DNA from: Paragonimus skrjabini miyazakii
Lineage: Eukaryota; Platyhelminthes; Trematoda; Plagiorchiida; Troglotrematidae
Direction: 5' to 3'
Assembly (NCBI GenBank): GCA_014338405.1
Contig: JTDE01000299.1
Location: 53,385-117,384, forward strand
Length of the DNA stretch: 64,000 bases
The translations under genes were made by a program, and so were the position numbers. The notes beneath the pieces are model-generated. The model was given only the letters and a program-made list of their open reading frames with translations. It was not told where the DNA came from and ran no database searches. Shown one piece after another: positions 33,506 through 46,879 of the stretch (the first letter of the stretch is position 1; every line of letters starts with the position of its first letter).

Positions 33506-35700
33506 CTAATGTAGTTTGTTTGGGGACCAGTTGTGGACGGTACAAATGTGAAACAATAGAACCAGTTGACTTTACTGTGTTAAATTCCGCTTCAATATTT
33601 CATGATTCACTCTAAACTTTTAACAACCTGGATTTCAGACAACACATTCTTGTCCATTTCATTCTCTACTGTTCGAAATTTAGTTTTGTCTTACAAGCTG
33701 AGTTCGTCATATCGACGTAACTGAACTGACTCATCACATCTACCCAACCGTCTTTGTCAGGTCTTGTGGAAAATTTCTCATCAGATGTACATAGTGAGTT
33801 CAAAACAAAAAGTTGTGCCTGGGTTACATGCGTCTTGTGGATTTCTTTCGATAGGTGACACTCTTAACAAGTGCTCACTAGATCAAACTTGAATCTTCTC
33901 AAATCCCGAACTGATTCTGGAGTAAGCCACGTTAATTGATTCAGTAAGATCTCGAACTTGAATTCAGTTTCCAGGTGACTGTCAGAAAACGAGGTCACAA
34001 CAACAATGAAAGAATTTCAAGGAATTTATAATCGAGTTTAATGTTTTAAACAGTGTACACATACCAATTTCTCAGAACCTCTAAAGATGTAGTCAAACGT
34101 AGTTTGCATCTTTCTGAATATTTACACACCGTCGGATGGGTCACTTGTGCTTAGCAATAAACCATTAGTTTCGTGAGAGATTAAAGTCCTCTTTGTGACA
34201 AGGCTCAATGCTTTTGCTCATTCCCATCACCTTCACTTCAATTTGAGAGAGGTAACTGTCCTTTTCCGAGGATCTATGATGTATGTAACAGCTGAGTCAA
34301 TCCCCCCCCCACAATTACCAAACGGAATCACTCACACGAACAGGTCATATAAACTTAAGTCATCTATCCTGTGACGAATGTGTAAACCAACTGGATTAGG
34401 CTCCAGAAGATTGAAAACCTGGGCCATTTTATTCCCTAAAAGTGTTTCATTTATGTTTCGGGTGGGTTTGTTACCCTAAAGAAGTCTTCAAGCAGAAAAT
34501 ACTTTTGTGCCTTGTAATACAGTTTATTTGGACAATACTGAGGCTACAGATCACAAATCACGTTCTCATTCCTCGCACAGCTAGCAAAGTGAAACTACTG
34601 TTTTATTTGGATGGGCCAGGAACAACCTAAGCCACTTGTGTTCGTTTGTTAGCATTCAAGATAGATTGACCGATGATAACCCGGAGGGAGGGGGTTGAGC
34701 ATACCAGCAGAGCTTTTTTGTGTTTATATGACTTCGGAAAATATAGCAGAATTCAAAACAACACGACTACTACGATCCAGCACGTTTGGACTGCCGTCGT
34801 TTCGCCGACCGACAATCCTTGTTCTCACCCAGGTCAAATAGTGTTCTCTCGTCGTTTCGTGGATTTGCTTTATCAAACTCCCAGGTTACTGTACTTTGTA
34901 AAAGCGGTCAAAGTACCAGTAAGCTTGGAATCTAAACAGTCAGTTTGGTCTCCGGATGAGGAGATGTATTGGTTGGTAGTGAACCCTGAGCGAAGCGTGG
35001 CTACTGGAGGTGTTCGTGTTGCAACATCAGAGCTGGTGTGACTGAACTCTGGGCGATCCGACCGTTATTGTAGGAAGAATACAAGTCAGACTGGAGACAA
35101 CCAGATGCATCACAAGGTAGCTCTAGCGTGTAGAAAAGCCAGTGGTTTAAGGTTACCATGACTAACAGCCAGCGATATGCGGCAGTTAAAAAACTTTGAT
35201 CAATAAACCCTCGATTATTCGAATGGTCTGATTTCGTTGGTTTTGTAAACATGTTCTAGCCACTAATCAAAGCACGTTGCACGGATGGCACCTAATCATT
35301 CCTGTCAATAAATCACAATTATTGAAGCGATCAATTAAAAACGGCTTTTTTTTACTGTTGCGGTTTATTACTTCACGATTTCAGCCATGGTGTTTTTCTG
35401 AACAAACGTATCTGTATAACTGTTTCATCCGGATATGATCGCCTTATCTTTTAATGCAGTATTAATGGACTTGTATTAATATACTTTTCTTTGCTTTCTA
35501 GATGAGACACCTGAATGGGTTTATTATATGAATTTGGAAGGTACAAACCTAGATGCCGCTGAGTATAGTTTGTATATAAACTTGGTAATATCGTCCCAGT
35601 AAAATGGCTGACTGTCAACTTTATTAATCCAATATCACTGATTTTGTACAATATTTCATAATATCCTGACTGGGCCTTTGCGGACAAACTTTTCACTTTA
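33506..35700. other. unassigned DNA
   Basis: No gene recognised. A nine-C run lies at 34302-34310. A 122-codon plus-strand frame at 34673-35041 shows no known domain; an AATAAA lies about 160 bases after its stop (35202), but a promoter or splice context is not evident. Confidence 0.35.
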
Positions 35701-37330
35701 GGGTAGCGACAAAAAAGTATGCATCCGGCTAGCGTCATCGTCCTTGAACAGCTGCACAGAACCCACTATACAACGACTAAAACAGTTGTCATAGAATTCA
35801 GTATTCAACACGCAGACATAATAGACACTTCAAGTACTTCAACAACCAAACTACACAACCGAATTCACCCCAAACGACATCTTCTAACCAACCCGATCGA
35901 GAGAGGCACAATCACCCCCGGGAACTATAACACCACTATAAATTGTTGTCATTCACATCGGCCACCAACTGCTTCGATAACATCTGACTAGGACTGGCTA
36001 CAACATATAAAAGGGATCTCCAGCTACTTTCACACATGTAGTTAATCTCTTCACAAGGCAATGGCTTTCTGACAGTGGTTGTATATGTCATTGATGTAGT
36101 AATAAACAGTCTTATCCCTAATATAATTATAGCCTGTGCAAATTTATTATCCCCTCCAGTATGCGCGGCTCATACTAGTCAGCCAACACACACACGTTGC
36201 CCTTGATCATCAGTAATTACTCATTCTTAAACGTGCACCACTTCCCAAATCATAAAACCACCACTTCGGTAGCACAGCCTTGATGCGATGACCCGCAGAT
36301 GGTTCAAATGTTCCGTCAAGTTGCCACTCAACCATCAATACCCACATTCCGTTTCAGGATATCCAGGTACACTACATCCCACCTCCTTCCGCAAACCACT
36401 AAAACTAACTTCCTATCTAGAAGCCTCGTCCTACCACAACACTGGTTCATGCAAACCTTAATTGCCTGTCTAGCGCCATTCACGGATGAGCCTCGTTAAA
36501 CGGATATCAGCTAAACTCTTATTGCCAAGCAACTAAGAATTAACCAGGACAACCGTTCGATCATTTGTAGGTGAAACCGGAGCATAAACGTCTAACTATC
36601 CACAATCAACACGAAGCTCACCATTATAAAACAACCTATTGATCGACAATGCACCGGTAAAATCCCAAAAATGGTGAACGCACCACATCAACGAAGAAGC
36701 AGATGAGCAGTTCACGGTAAAAATGAAACGGTTGCGCAGCACTCGATATGAATACTTTCAATGCCTTTACGTTAAGCTTCAAAAAAAATAGCAATCTCAA
36801 TCGTGCTAGAGGAGTGTTGTCACAATGCACAATTCGACGTGACTGCGGAATACTGGACATGCAGCCAGAAAGAGTGCATTTTCATAACACACGTCTTATT
36901 CCATATATCTTTCCGGATAATGAAGATCTGGTACATCCCATTCCCCCCTCAACTGGTGTCCCAAGTATTCAGCCACCCAAATGGATCCGCAACAAGTGCA
37001 GATTACCGAATCCCCGCCGACTTTAAAACATAAGTCCAGGGTCTTTGTTACCCCATGTTTGATTTAGTCTTCGCTAAAGAACACACCCCACATTCACTAA
37101 CCACCAGGACGAGCCCCATTTCGAATCCAAAATTTGTAGAATCACCTTCAAACTTTGGCTCCATTTTCGTAGCGTAAGTTCTGACCGGCCGTTTCCCGAA
37201 ATTATTTGCCAACACTGCTGTTCTCAGTTTCCAGCTGAACAACAACCATTTGGTCTTCTTCTCCATCACATCTACACTGAAATATCCTTCATTCTTCACA
37301 ACATGCTAAGTTTTTGTCCACATCGGTCGG
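35701..37330. other. A+C-rich (strand-skewed) unassigned tract
   Basis: For about 1.6 kb the plus strand is visibly rich in A and C and poor in G, unlike the flanks. Several 60-95-codon frames lie in it on both strands, rich in Thr, Pro, Ser and Asn as a consequence of the composition. No domain is recognised. It could be one old repeat or the skewed transcript of an unrecognised gene. Confidence 0.3.
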
Positions 37331-39944
37331 TAATCAGCTAGTTTATATGTTGCTCTCTACCACTAGATGGTTGCATGAAGGGTAGATGTGATACCTAGCC
37401 TACTTCTAACAAACGGCAGGGTCATGACAAGGAACAAATTGAGGATAGACGCGTAAAATGATCTCAAAACAATATTTCCTTATAAAGCTGTCAGTCACCG
37501 AAACAAACCCTCTATCACAGTCTTACGCAGTCATTAACAATCATCTGTTGCTCCCAGGTATCAGTTTAAATCACTGTTTCATATATACTAGCAGGAAAAT
37601 TGGTTAGAATCGTATTTTTGCTTCGTTCTTGTTACCTGTTGTAATCCGAAATAGCGACACCACATCCTGTTCTCGTTGATCGCCTTGCAAATCACAAGAC
37701 GCCCATTTAACAACGAAAAGACAAGCTGATATGGATAGAATGAGTTGGGTTCCTAGCTTCCAACTTATGTGCTAGCTGCCAAACTGCTGAATAACGAAAA
37801 CGGGCTTGAAGAATTCATTCGACTGTCCAAGTAATCAGACACTGAACTGAGCGCCAGATTGCATACAAGCAGGTATACATTAAAATATAGTAGAGATTTT
37901 CATACTGATATTGTGCGATGTTGAATAGATTTTCCCTCTTACAATTTTGCACAATTTTGTGTTAGTCTGAAACGATGGATGAACCAGATATACGCAACTA
38001 AGTCAAGGAGGTACGTTGAACTCCTAAAACATTTCAAATTGGGTTTAAACATCAGACCCTTTAAATGACAACAATCACTATCATTTTTCAACCAATCACA
38101 GATATGTGACAATGAAACAATATTCCAAACGATAACATCCTACATAGTTAAGTACAAATATCACGATTTTGTATTATGTAATGTCAAGTTTGATCATTTT
38201 TAGCCTACAGTCGGTTGCTACAAACAGTCGTTTTAGGACAATTCAGTTTTTTTCATGTCTATAACGAGTATGTACACAAATCGGGTTTATTAACAGATCG
38301 ACAACTGTACACCTTGGAGGACCAATCAGATGGATAGAAAAGTAATTCGCCTAATTAATTTCATACCCACCGTTAATTAGAGTTGTAGATTTCTGGACAC
38401 ATTTGTCGGTGGACTAACTAAGTCACAACCAATCAAATATCACATTGGAAATTAACATACTTGTTGGTAGTAGTGTTGTGATACCCCAGATAGGCAGCAG
38501 TAATTGGTTGACTAGACTGCTTTATTTAGTACAGTAATGTTTGTGTTTTCCATTAACAAAGGACGGTTGGTCAGGGAAGCTGTTTATCATTAGACATACA
38601 AAGTACACCACCACAACTGTACACACACTCCTGTGTACACCCGATTGTCTCATGGTCGACCACAAGACTTACAGGGTTAATTTCTATGTGGAAACATTCT
38701 ACATTCAAACTGCCATCTGTTTCTAACTAAAACAGTATATTTCCAGTCGTTCGAAATTTGAGTACCGTCATTGCGTTTTTTGGAGCGTACTACACAATTA
38801 CACATCTTGGTAACACATATTACATATGCCTCGAATATTGCTAGTTTAGGTTAGTAAATGCCGCTGTATATACAGAAATAAGTCATACTTGCAAAACGCC
38901 GTCCTTCGGCTAACTAACGTTAGAAGTAAAATGTGTTTGGCGAACTTCTAAGGAACTCATGAGAGTGATTCGTCACTAGCATTAGTAAATGACGTTAGTT
39001 AACAGTAAGTGAATGGATAACAGATCACTGTTCTTCACACCATACTAGCACAACCGACTCCGTGGAAGGAAGGATTATTATCTCAACATTACTTGTGTAC
39101 ATAAAACTGATTGGTCCTTGCAATCTTCGGCAGATCGTTAGATGTTTTTGTGTCCAACGGTTTGAATCAACCGATCCCTTGCAACAATACAACATTCAGC
39201 CGACTTGTTCTGCGACTATAGCAATACTAATGTCTGGGGTAATATATCCGAATATACTTTAACGTTTCCTTACTCTATACGTACCATGCTAAAACTGTGA
39301 ATCAGTTGGCGTAATCACCAAACTACGATTGGGCTGATAAAAATGTTAACATACACAACGAGCAGACGACCTTCTGTTGGTATGACAACAATGAATTATT
39401 CTCCATGGAAGTTATATAAAATCAAATAATAATTTCGAAATCTACAAAACTTTCAATATAACCGTATCTTTTTGAACACGTACTGTCTTCATTCACAAAC
39501 TATTCACTAGTGGTACACTGCCACTTGTTAGAGAATACCTCTCAAACCGGTGACCTATGTGATGATTTCCTTGTTTGTTGACTCACTGACTTGGTAACTT
39601 ACCGACTGACTACACCTAACTTGTAGAGTTGCGGTGCGTTCAGTGTTATGAACAACCATGGCTTTATTATGATCGTCAGTGTTCTAGTCATTACTATTGG
39701 TGAATGCAAACGTAATAGTTCGCTGAAGTGAACCTCCCTAGCCCTTAGACTTCTTAGATTCATCACGACTCTAAAAATAGTCACAATGATGAAATAAAAA
39801 GCTAACTTCAATCAAAAATCAGACACAGAAGTGCAACCACAGCTAAACAGTAGTCCACGTCCACAATTTTCACATAAGCACATTTATTAACCACAAATCA
39901 TGACTGAGTTGAGTGCTTCATGAAACGTGAATAATTATCCTACA
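37331..39944. other. unassigned DNA
   Basis: Nothing recognised on either strand. Confidence 0.4.
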
Positions 39945-40000
39945 TAACTTGTATTACTAATAAGTAATGTGGCAGATTTATGAGTTGGGTCTCATCTAAA
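39945..40000. mobile_element. SINE2 end fragment, folded
   Basis: TTACTAATAAGTAATG then CAGATTTATGA match the outer end of SINE2 as seen at 50610 and 50885; the following GTTGGGTCTCATCTAA is the same end in the opposite orientation. The fragment is therefore a small inverted junction of two SINE2 ends. Confidence 0.55.
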
Positions 40001-42319
40001 TATCCTACATAAGTTTCCGTAACAGCGATAGTGGAGCCCAGTGTTCTTCTATTACAGTAATATGGGTGGATGTCGGGATACTCCCAGTACAGCTGGATAA
40101 ACATAACATTTGTTGTACGGTTTTTCAATCGTGTGTATTTTAAACCGCAGAAATCATATTACTGTGATAAGGAATCATCGAAAGAGTGACGTTCACTGTC
40201 GTGTCGATGAGTCTATCTGCGTATAAAAAGTGTACATAGTCTTGCGATGACTGACTAAAGTCGCCTGTGGTTGTGGCAGCTTCACTGGTCCACCTGTGTA
40301 AACCTCATTAGAAGTGCCGTCAGTTATTTTTCTCGTTCAGTATGCGTATCATAAAGAATCAAGACACCGTAATCGGTCCAGAATTCATGTATCAACTCAA
40401 ACCCAACCAAACACTATTCTTTAATGAAACGCACAACTAGTACTCGACAGCTCAACAACAACAAGTTGTACAACTCGTAATGTGACTTAATGAATTAGGA
40501 TGAACACGCCAGAGAGATCACATTTTCCAATTAACTAGTTAAACGTAAAACAGCTTACCAATCTAGCAATATTAGTTACTCGAAATTATCACAATCTAAT
40601 GCGACTAGGAAGAGAAATGCGTTCAGACACCGTAAACCGCAAACAAACTGTTGAAAATCACGAATTGTAATTGTTTTGCACAACCAAGTAAAAATTTGTT
40701 CGCCGGACACTTTTAGCAAGTTCCGGTCTCCATACTATTTATCGATTAAGTCCACGCAACACAAGTTGCTACCACAACCATAGTCTCCTAATGGATGTCA
40801 GAACAGAAATACTGATGTCACTTCCTGCTGCATCGGTAAACTTTAAGGTCATGTGAGTGAAAGTTGCAGTGCCATGGTGACGTCCGAAACTACGGCACAA
40901 AATGGATGTACTGGTTGAAGCATCCATTGATGTTGATCGGCATGCAAACTAATCATCGGATAGTTCAAGGTCAATTTAGCGCACGCTGAAGACAATTGTG
41001 TAGCAGCCGTTTCGAGTGCAAAATCTGCATCCTAAACTGGGTCTCTAGGCACATGCCTTTTTTTCAAAAAATTTATCAAGCTTTTTCGTTGATTCTTCTA
41101 GTCATTTGTAAGTTACATTTAGAAAGACTATGTTAACTGACTACTTTCGGAAGTACTGGAAAACAACTAACGATAAGGCCTTTGCATCTAATTTCCATCT
41201 TATATACGGCCTACAGCTGCATTTTTGCATACTGGTGTCCCAACTTTCATGGTGTACAGAATATCTGGTAGTTTGGAATAGTAGTGGTAGTGTTGGTAGT
41301 TCGAGTTGATGGTTTAGTTTTTGGGATATTCACCAAGCTAGGCACTTGGTTTGCAAACGTTTCATCAGTAAACGAGGCGACAGCATCAGAGCTCAAACTC
41401 GTACTCACTGATGATGTCATCTTGTCTGGTGATGAAACGGTTGCAACTTCAATATGAAGCCCGGCGAACATCCGAATACCTGAACAGAATATCTACAAAA
41501 ATTTCGTCTAAGGTTTATCGTGATCGTTTTTCTTACTAGCGTGACCAGAATGCTGACGAGAGACAGTTTACACTTGTCTTACGTTTAGAAAATCAGTGAG
41601 AGGTGGTCCGCTTATTTTGTCTCAGAACTTCAGTACACTGCTTCAGCATGTTGGGAAAAGGCTTCGCCCAGCCAGTACTTCGTGTACTGTCACGTTTTTT
41701 TCTAAGTCTACTACATTTCGGTTGGTGGGGCGAAAACTGGCATTTCAATACACTTGTCGAGCCAGTGATATCCGTAGGTTTTCAGTTGAGTTAAGATGTG
41801 AACCCCAAGTTGGTCATTAAGGAAACCATTGTCAGTGCGTTGTATATTAAGGCAAGTCGAGTCAATATTATACTTTATACATCCCGAGAGATGAATTTTC
41901 GGCGTTTACCAGAAAAATGAGGACAATTCACCAATAATAATGAAAATCTTGGAGAAGTTAGGGAACAGTCGCAATCGGGACCACGTAGTGGAAAACTTAT
42001 TGGTGACTGAGATTTGTGATTAAATCCAGAATAACAAGACTGGGTTTATGTAGATGTCGGGCTAAATAAAAATGACGAACGAATGGTAAGACCGAGTGCG
42101 TGCAAGCAGATGTTTGTGCCGGGAAGTGGTGAAAGATGTGGGAAAATTCACTTAGAGAAATGAAACCAAAGAGAATGGGTAATGTCAGATGTGATTTATT
42201 TAAAAAAACATTTCACATATTTTGCAATGATGAGAGGCAATAAAACCAACGAATTGTTTACGGTGAGTGCTACCACAACGGGAAAATTGTTTTTTATGGA
42301 TCTGGCAAAAAGTGCAAAG
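40001..42319. other. unassigned DNA
   Basis: No gene recognised. A Ser/Thr-rich minus-strand frame of 74 codons at 41247-41471 contains a good splice-donor string (TCAGTGAGTACG on the minus strand); a secreted-protein exon is conceivable but unsupported. The right end (about 41870-42319) probably holds the decayed 3' part of the minus-strand LINE. Confidence 0.35.
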
Positions 42320-42850
42320 TCCTTCAACAACAAATCAGGCAAAGTAACTGGTAAGCAATATATCTAATGGGAAAGCAAACAAGCCTTGATAAACTGCTTG
42401 GCCAAGTGGTGTGGAATGGAGTATAAGCCAAAACGCTGGGCAAAACCGATAAGTTTCGGAAGTTGGTTAAAACAGCAGAACTGTGAAGTGACCAAGCCAT
42501 GTTGATACTCGAAATAATCCCCAGATACTTAACAGAAGACAATGGAGGTAAGAACTCATTAGTTATGTGAAGAGAGAAGCGTGCGTCAGTATGTTTCCCA
42601 TATTGAGTGCCTTTCATACGGGGGGAAAATATGTCAACATAAGTGGATTTTTTAAAATACAGTCCCACGCTAAAAGCGGGTGTCATCTTAAAAATGTACG
42701 TGAGAATATGCTGGATCCAATCTGACAGATCGATTATTAAGGAAGGTAGCGGGTTCCCATTATCTTTAACAATTTCGTGAGGTGTAATGTCATATAGTTT
42801 TGCAAACGGTCAATTTTTTGCTTTCAAGTAGAGGAGTTTGAGCCGGGGAA
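42320..42850 (-). pseudogene. jockey-like LINE RT, thumb and connection region
   Basis: A minus-strand frame of 120 codons (42686-42324) reads MTPAFSVGLYFKKSTYV, then PLSSVKYLGIISSINMAWSL, then AVLTNFRNLSVLPSVLA. This corresponds to the part of jockey/RTE-like reverse transcriptases just after the active site, with the usual FNPxKC...VSSFKYLGVxLSSxLSWS...A...LGxL arrangement. The preceding LIIDLSDWIQHILTY is the helix between YADD and that block. The YADD itself is not readable. The frame is shifted and stopped on both sides. A SINE2 copy begins immediately upstream on the same strand. Confidence 0.75.
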
Positions 42851-42854
42851 AGAT

Positions 42855-43135
42855 TGTATTACTAGTAAATAGTCTGATAAAGCTGGTAACTCAGAAGAGA
42901 CCTAATTGTGAAGAATCGTGGGTATGGCTGGATTTGACACAGCGATAAAAACACCATGCCCAAACGCGGCGAACGCTTTGCCAGCTGAGTTAAAATGCTA
43001 CGCCAGGAGCTCGGAAATTTCAAAGTTAGACTCTGTTGCCCACCCACCCTATTGTCTCATATGGAATCTACCAAATGATCAAGAGGACTGACTGCCCCGG
43101 CAGGACTTCCTGATTATTACGAAAGCAATGAGATG
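42855..43135 (-). mobile_element. SINE2 copy, full length
   Basis: The tRNA-related repeat also present at 44.2, 50.6 and 52.5 kb. On the minus strand it has a 5' half (CCTGCCGGGGCAGTCAG near 43110, TTGGTAGATTCCATATGAGA near 43070), the GAGCTCCTGG link, then a tRNA-like part (AACTCAGCTGGCAAAGCG for the A-box arm, ATCCAGCCATACCC after a damaged B box) and the end ATTAGGTCTCTTCT...TTACTAGTAATAC. Unlike a standard SINE the tRNA-like promoter is in the middle of the unit, not at the 5' end. Confidence 0.72.
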
Positions 43136-44214
43136 AAATAACGATTTTATGTGTAGATATTTACGCAGCCAGTGCCGAAAGTAACTGACAAGTTTGTACA
43201 AAATAAATCCACCTCTCAGTAAGAGCAGAATTATATTTTGTAGAAATTATATCGCAAGTTGCAAAGTATTAGCAGTAAGGAAATTAAGTTAGGTCACATA
43301 AGGAACTACTATAACGTTTTGATAAACATGTAAGAAAACGACTTATGGCCTAGAAGTCTTTTTTGTAAAATACAGACGAACACAACAAAACAACGATGCT
43401 ACCAACTATACATTATATAGAAAATGTCAAACTTGAAAATATGGGTATGTGAAAAGTTGTTCAAAATTAGACGAAGACGATTGAGCTCCAGAAACTAGTT
43501 TAAGAATGTGAAATTATTCACTACTGTTAGAATAACGCTGTTAAATATCATGGTATGGATTGAAATATGATTACTTGGGCATAGCAGACTAGATTCTGAC
43601 AAGGAACATGGATACATTCTGACATTTTGAGAAATTCAGTTCACACCCAGCCGTACATGTTAAACTTGCTGTTCTGCTTGTCAATCTGGTTCTTTGCTAT
43701 ATTTCGACTGAATAGTTTCTCTACTGCCACATAATCCATGCGTTCATAAGTGCATGAAAGTAGCCACAGAGTAGTCGAGCTAAGAAACTTTTTGCCTGGA
43801 CAATATAATTTCTGTTACGCGTGACTCTAATAGACACTCTGGTCCAACAGGTGTTTGCCATTAAACATAACAAACAGCAGGAGGCTTGTTTTCTTGGTGT
43901 GTTTCACTGATTGCTGAAAGTATGATCGAAGGTAGCACTTTTAGGACGTTTAGCGGTTGACGAGTTAAAACAGTCTCGGCTGACAACGGTACATTGGGAT
44001 CGCACTTTCATACACCAGCTTTGTACAAACAAAATTATTTATAAATTCATTAGAAAACAAGACCGAACCACCTCATGACGATTAGATGACGTTTATGGAA
44101 AAACAGTCTGCATGAACAGGAACACTTCAGTGATAAATAAAATCTATACAAAGGTCGAACAGTGGATAACTTGATGGTTTTTTAAAAAAACTCATTTATC
44201 TAAACTTTTGCGTT
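43136..44214. other. unassigned DNA
   Basis: Nothing recognised between the two SINE2 copies. Confidence 0.4.
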
Positions 44215-44440
44215 TGAACAAAACAGTTAGAACACGAAAACTGGCAGACGCAGGCATTTCGTACTGAGCTATGAAGTCAGGCTGGGAGCTCGAAAATTTC
44301 ACATTTGGGCGCAGTTACTCGCTTAATCTAGTATGCCATATGGAACTCAGCAAATGATCCAGCGGACGGACTGCTCAAGCGATATTTCTCAATAATGCAA
44401 GCTGAAATCTACCAGCGCCACCGTTGAGCATTGAAATTAG
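44215..44440 (-). mobile_element. SINE2 copy, tRNA part truncated
   Basis: Keeps the 5' half of SINE2 (CTCAACGGTGGCGCTGG, CCATATGGCATACT, GAGCTCCCAGCCTG on the minus strand) and the start of the tRNA-like arm, but the B box and 3' end are missing. Confidence 0.62.
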
Positions 44441-45194
44441 GACAGGTGCGTAGTGTGAAGAGAAGTAAGTATAATAACAGTCATCAACCCACACCCCAGC
44501 AACGACCACTTTTGGAAGATATTGTTCAAACCACCTAGACAACACTTTGCTGGCTCGTTTGACGCCCGCCACTTGCATATAACTTTATAACGATCAATGC
44601 AACACTGCGATTTTCTCAATCTTTACTACTCGAATCTTTTCACTCACTGATTAGTTTATTGATGCCAAATATTAGTAGTCTCAAGTAGGAAGCTAGATCA
44701 GTTTTCTGCAAAAGTATTGTAGAGTCTCCAGAAGACTAGTACCACCACTGATTTCTACATTCACAAATATAGTAGGGTTCCGGCTGCCTGGGGTCTGACA
44801 TCATCCTGTGCTGTCAGGCCTTTGACATGGCTTGTGTTATTGACTACTGAGAGCGACTAACTGCATCTGGCTTGTCCCGTCCACTCTGAATGATGGAAGG
44901 ACATATGGTGGCTGGCGGCCGTTCTGTTGTCATTATCCCCTTCACCAAGGTGTGTCAGTCCAACACAAGAGGTCCACTCACGTAACTCAGCTTGCCAAAG
45001 AGAGATAAACGTTTGGTGCAGAACCATTGAGGACCGTATGATTAACCATATTCCATGAGTAACACGCGTATATTGATTGAGGTTCGTCACAAGCACAAAC
45101 CCGTCCAGTTGTTATTATCATTCTTCAAGTATACATGCCCTGTAAAACAACACCATACTATGTGACCTGCTCTGCAAGAGTTAAAATGTAATGT
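44441..45194. other. unassigned DNA
   Basis: No gene recognised; only short motif-free frames. Confidence 0.4.
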
Positions 45195-45435
45195 GAATTG
45201 AATACTCATCATAAGTGATCGCAGCTGTCGCACTCCCACAGACTTTCCGACGAGCCCATTCAAAACGAAGAATCGGACTCTAGTTTCGCTCCTGTTAGAA
45301 CATATCAGTAGTGCCTATCGTTGACACTTCAAGGACCACGCTTTTCATGAGGCAACCGTGTTGACCACTGTGTCACTGACCTCGCAATAAGTACGATTAA
45401 TGTAGAAAATATCACGTTTAAACGCTTGACCACCT
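45195..45435 (-). mobile_element. SINE1 copy (inverted)
   Basis: On the minus strand: upstream block remnants, A-box region with a one-base change, GGTTGCCTCATGAAAAGCG, a B box reduced to CTTGAAGTGTC, a decayed hammerhead at 45314-45271 (CTGATAT for CTGACGA, GAAA kept, stem III as CTAGAGTC) and the start of the 3' body. Confidence 0.75.
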
Positions 45436-45549
45436 ACCCATGTGAACAGCACTCAGAAGGCCTGATCCCCGAAATGAGACCTAGCATTTATACAAACCAA
45501 AATCTCCCGCAACCAGACTATTGCTCAAAGTTAATGATTTCTGATCTTA

Positions 45550-45687
45550 CTGATGAGTAGTCGGGGATTTGGTTAATTTTCAAGTTGAACATCACCCACA
45601 GACAAAGTCTATGGGGATGCGACAGCTGCGATCAATTGTGGGTGATGTTCAACTTGAAAATTAACCAAATCCCCGACTACCCATCAG
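45550..45687. repeat. near-perfect fold-back of two SINE1 3' tails
   Basis: The left arm (45550-45600) and right arm (45637-45687) are 51 bases each and are reverse complements with a single mismatch. The 36-base loop (45601-45636) is SINE1 body sequence in plus orientation. The arms are a variant of the SINE1 tail (GTTCAACTTGAAAATTAAC). RNA or single-stranded DNA from here would form a long hairpin. Confidence 0.95.
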
Positions 45688-45744
45688 TAATCTAAAATAT
45701 CGCCTAGCAGGTTTAATGAGATCGGAGATCTCGACCTGTCTAGC

Positions 45745-46092
45745 AAGTCCTAATCGCGGGGTTATCGATTGGAGTTAACAGACAGTAACTGTGTCTCCAT
45801 TTCGAGACGATCGGGCAACCTGATCATTACTCACAAGCGAAAGTGGTTGAGCGTTCACATATGATAATTCGGTCGTGCCTAACGTGAGGTCAATGGCGCA
45901 GTGGTAAACACGGTTGCCTCATGAACAACATGTCCGTGGTTCAAGTCCCGGCGGTGGCGATGATATGCACTACTGACGAGCTCTAATGAGAGCGAAACTC
46001 GAGTCTAGTGCTTCTTTTCGAAAGGGGCCGACTGGAAAGTCTATGGGGATGCGACAGCTGCGATCAATTGTGGGTGATGCTCAACTTGAAGA
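45745..46092 (+). mobile_element. SINE1, second full-length copy
   Basis: Follows the 28.7-kb copy closely from the upstream block (ATCGATTGGAGTTAACAG) through A box, CCTCATGAAC, B box (GGTTCAAGTCCCGG), intact ribozyme and body. It leaves the family at about 46092, in the tail variant GCTCAACTTGAAG that links it to the adjacent fold-back. Confidence 0.9.
45967..46011 (+). ncRNA. hammerhead ribozyme, intact
   Basis: Identical in stems and core to the 28.94-kb ribozyme: GCACTA with TAGTGC, CTGACGA, stem II GCTCT with AGAGC, GAAA, stem III palindrome ACTCGAGT, GTC ending at 46005. Confidence 0.92.
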
Positions 46093-46859
46093 TTTCTGAG
46101 CTCTCAACTTGGAATGAAGTCCTAGTTCATAAGTGCAGAAAGACGACATGTTGCGATATGTTGACATTTCGTTTACTCTCATTAGTCGCACACGTAAAAC
46201 GTGCAGGTTAGATACGAAAGACAATTAAAGGTAGACTTGGTAAGGACACACACGTTCACACTAAGTACTCCGGTTAGCACCACAGCAACCTGATGGGTTG
46301 CTTCAACCACTTTTGTGCACATAACGCCGGCTGGTGAGTTCTGATAAATATAGCTTTGTTAAAGGCCAGTAAATTCGGGTTCTGATTGCGTAAGAATATT
46401 TTGAACGAGTCAAGTGTGTAAAGTTTGTAGCCTGTTATCGTGAGGTGTTTGGCAATCGATGATGCGGAATTTCGAGCGCTGGGTTCAGCGGTTTAGGAAT
46501 GTTGTGTCACCAGCTGTTTCAAACATTTCGGGGCGTGTTCCGCTACTCGCTGAGATAGTTGTCGGTCTGTTCTGGCTATGGAAACATCACTGCAACTGCA
46601 AGTGGACTGGTAGACAACGTGAGGAAATGTAGACAAGCTGCGTTCGCGATTTCGAAAAACGATCGTTTAGGGATTTGGACTAGACGTGATTGGGCAACCG
46701 CATACGGGTTGGTTAGGATAGGCTTTAATTTGTGCTTGATGTCTTTGGTCATGTGATCCCATTTAAACTGCTGAAACGGGAACATACCCTTCTTTTGGAC
46801 TGCTAGAACTGGCGCATTACAATTGTCCATCTCATTGTGAATCTCTGTGAATTTTTCAA
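46093..46859. other. unassigned DNA upstream of Penelope-like element
   Basis: May contain the poorly conserved N-terminal part and 5' UTR of the element that follows. A 108-codon minus-strand frame (46902-46576) has no recognised motif. Confidence 0.35.
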
Positions 46860-46879
46860 GATAACACCGGCACATTTCC

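Noticed and set aside
34673..35041. 122-codon plus-strand open frame
   Set aside because: No recognisable domain and no independent support; listed only as unassigned.
45550..45560. CTGATGAG on the complement of the SINE1 tail, resembling a hammerhead core box
   Set aside because: No stem II and no GAAA follow at the required distance; the string is just the reverse of the CTCATCAG tail end.
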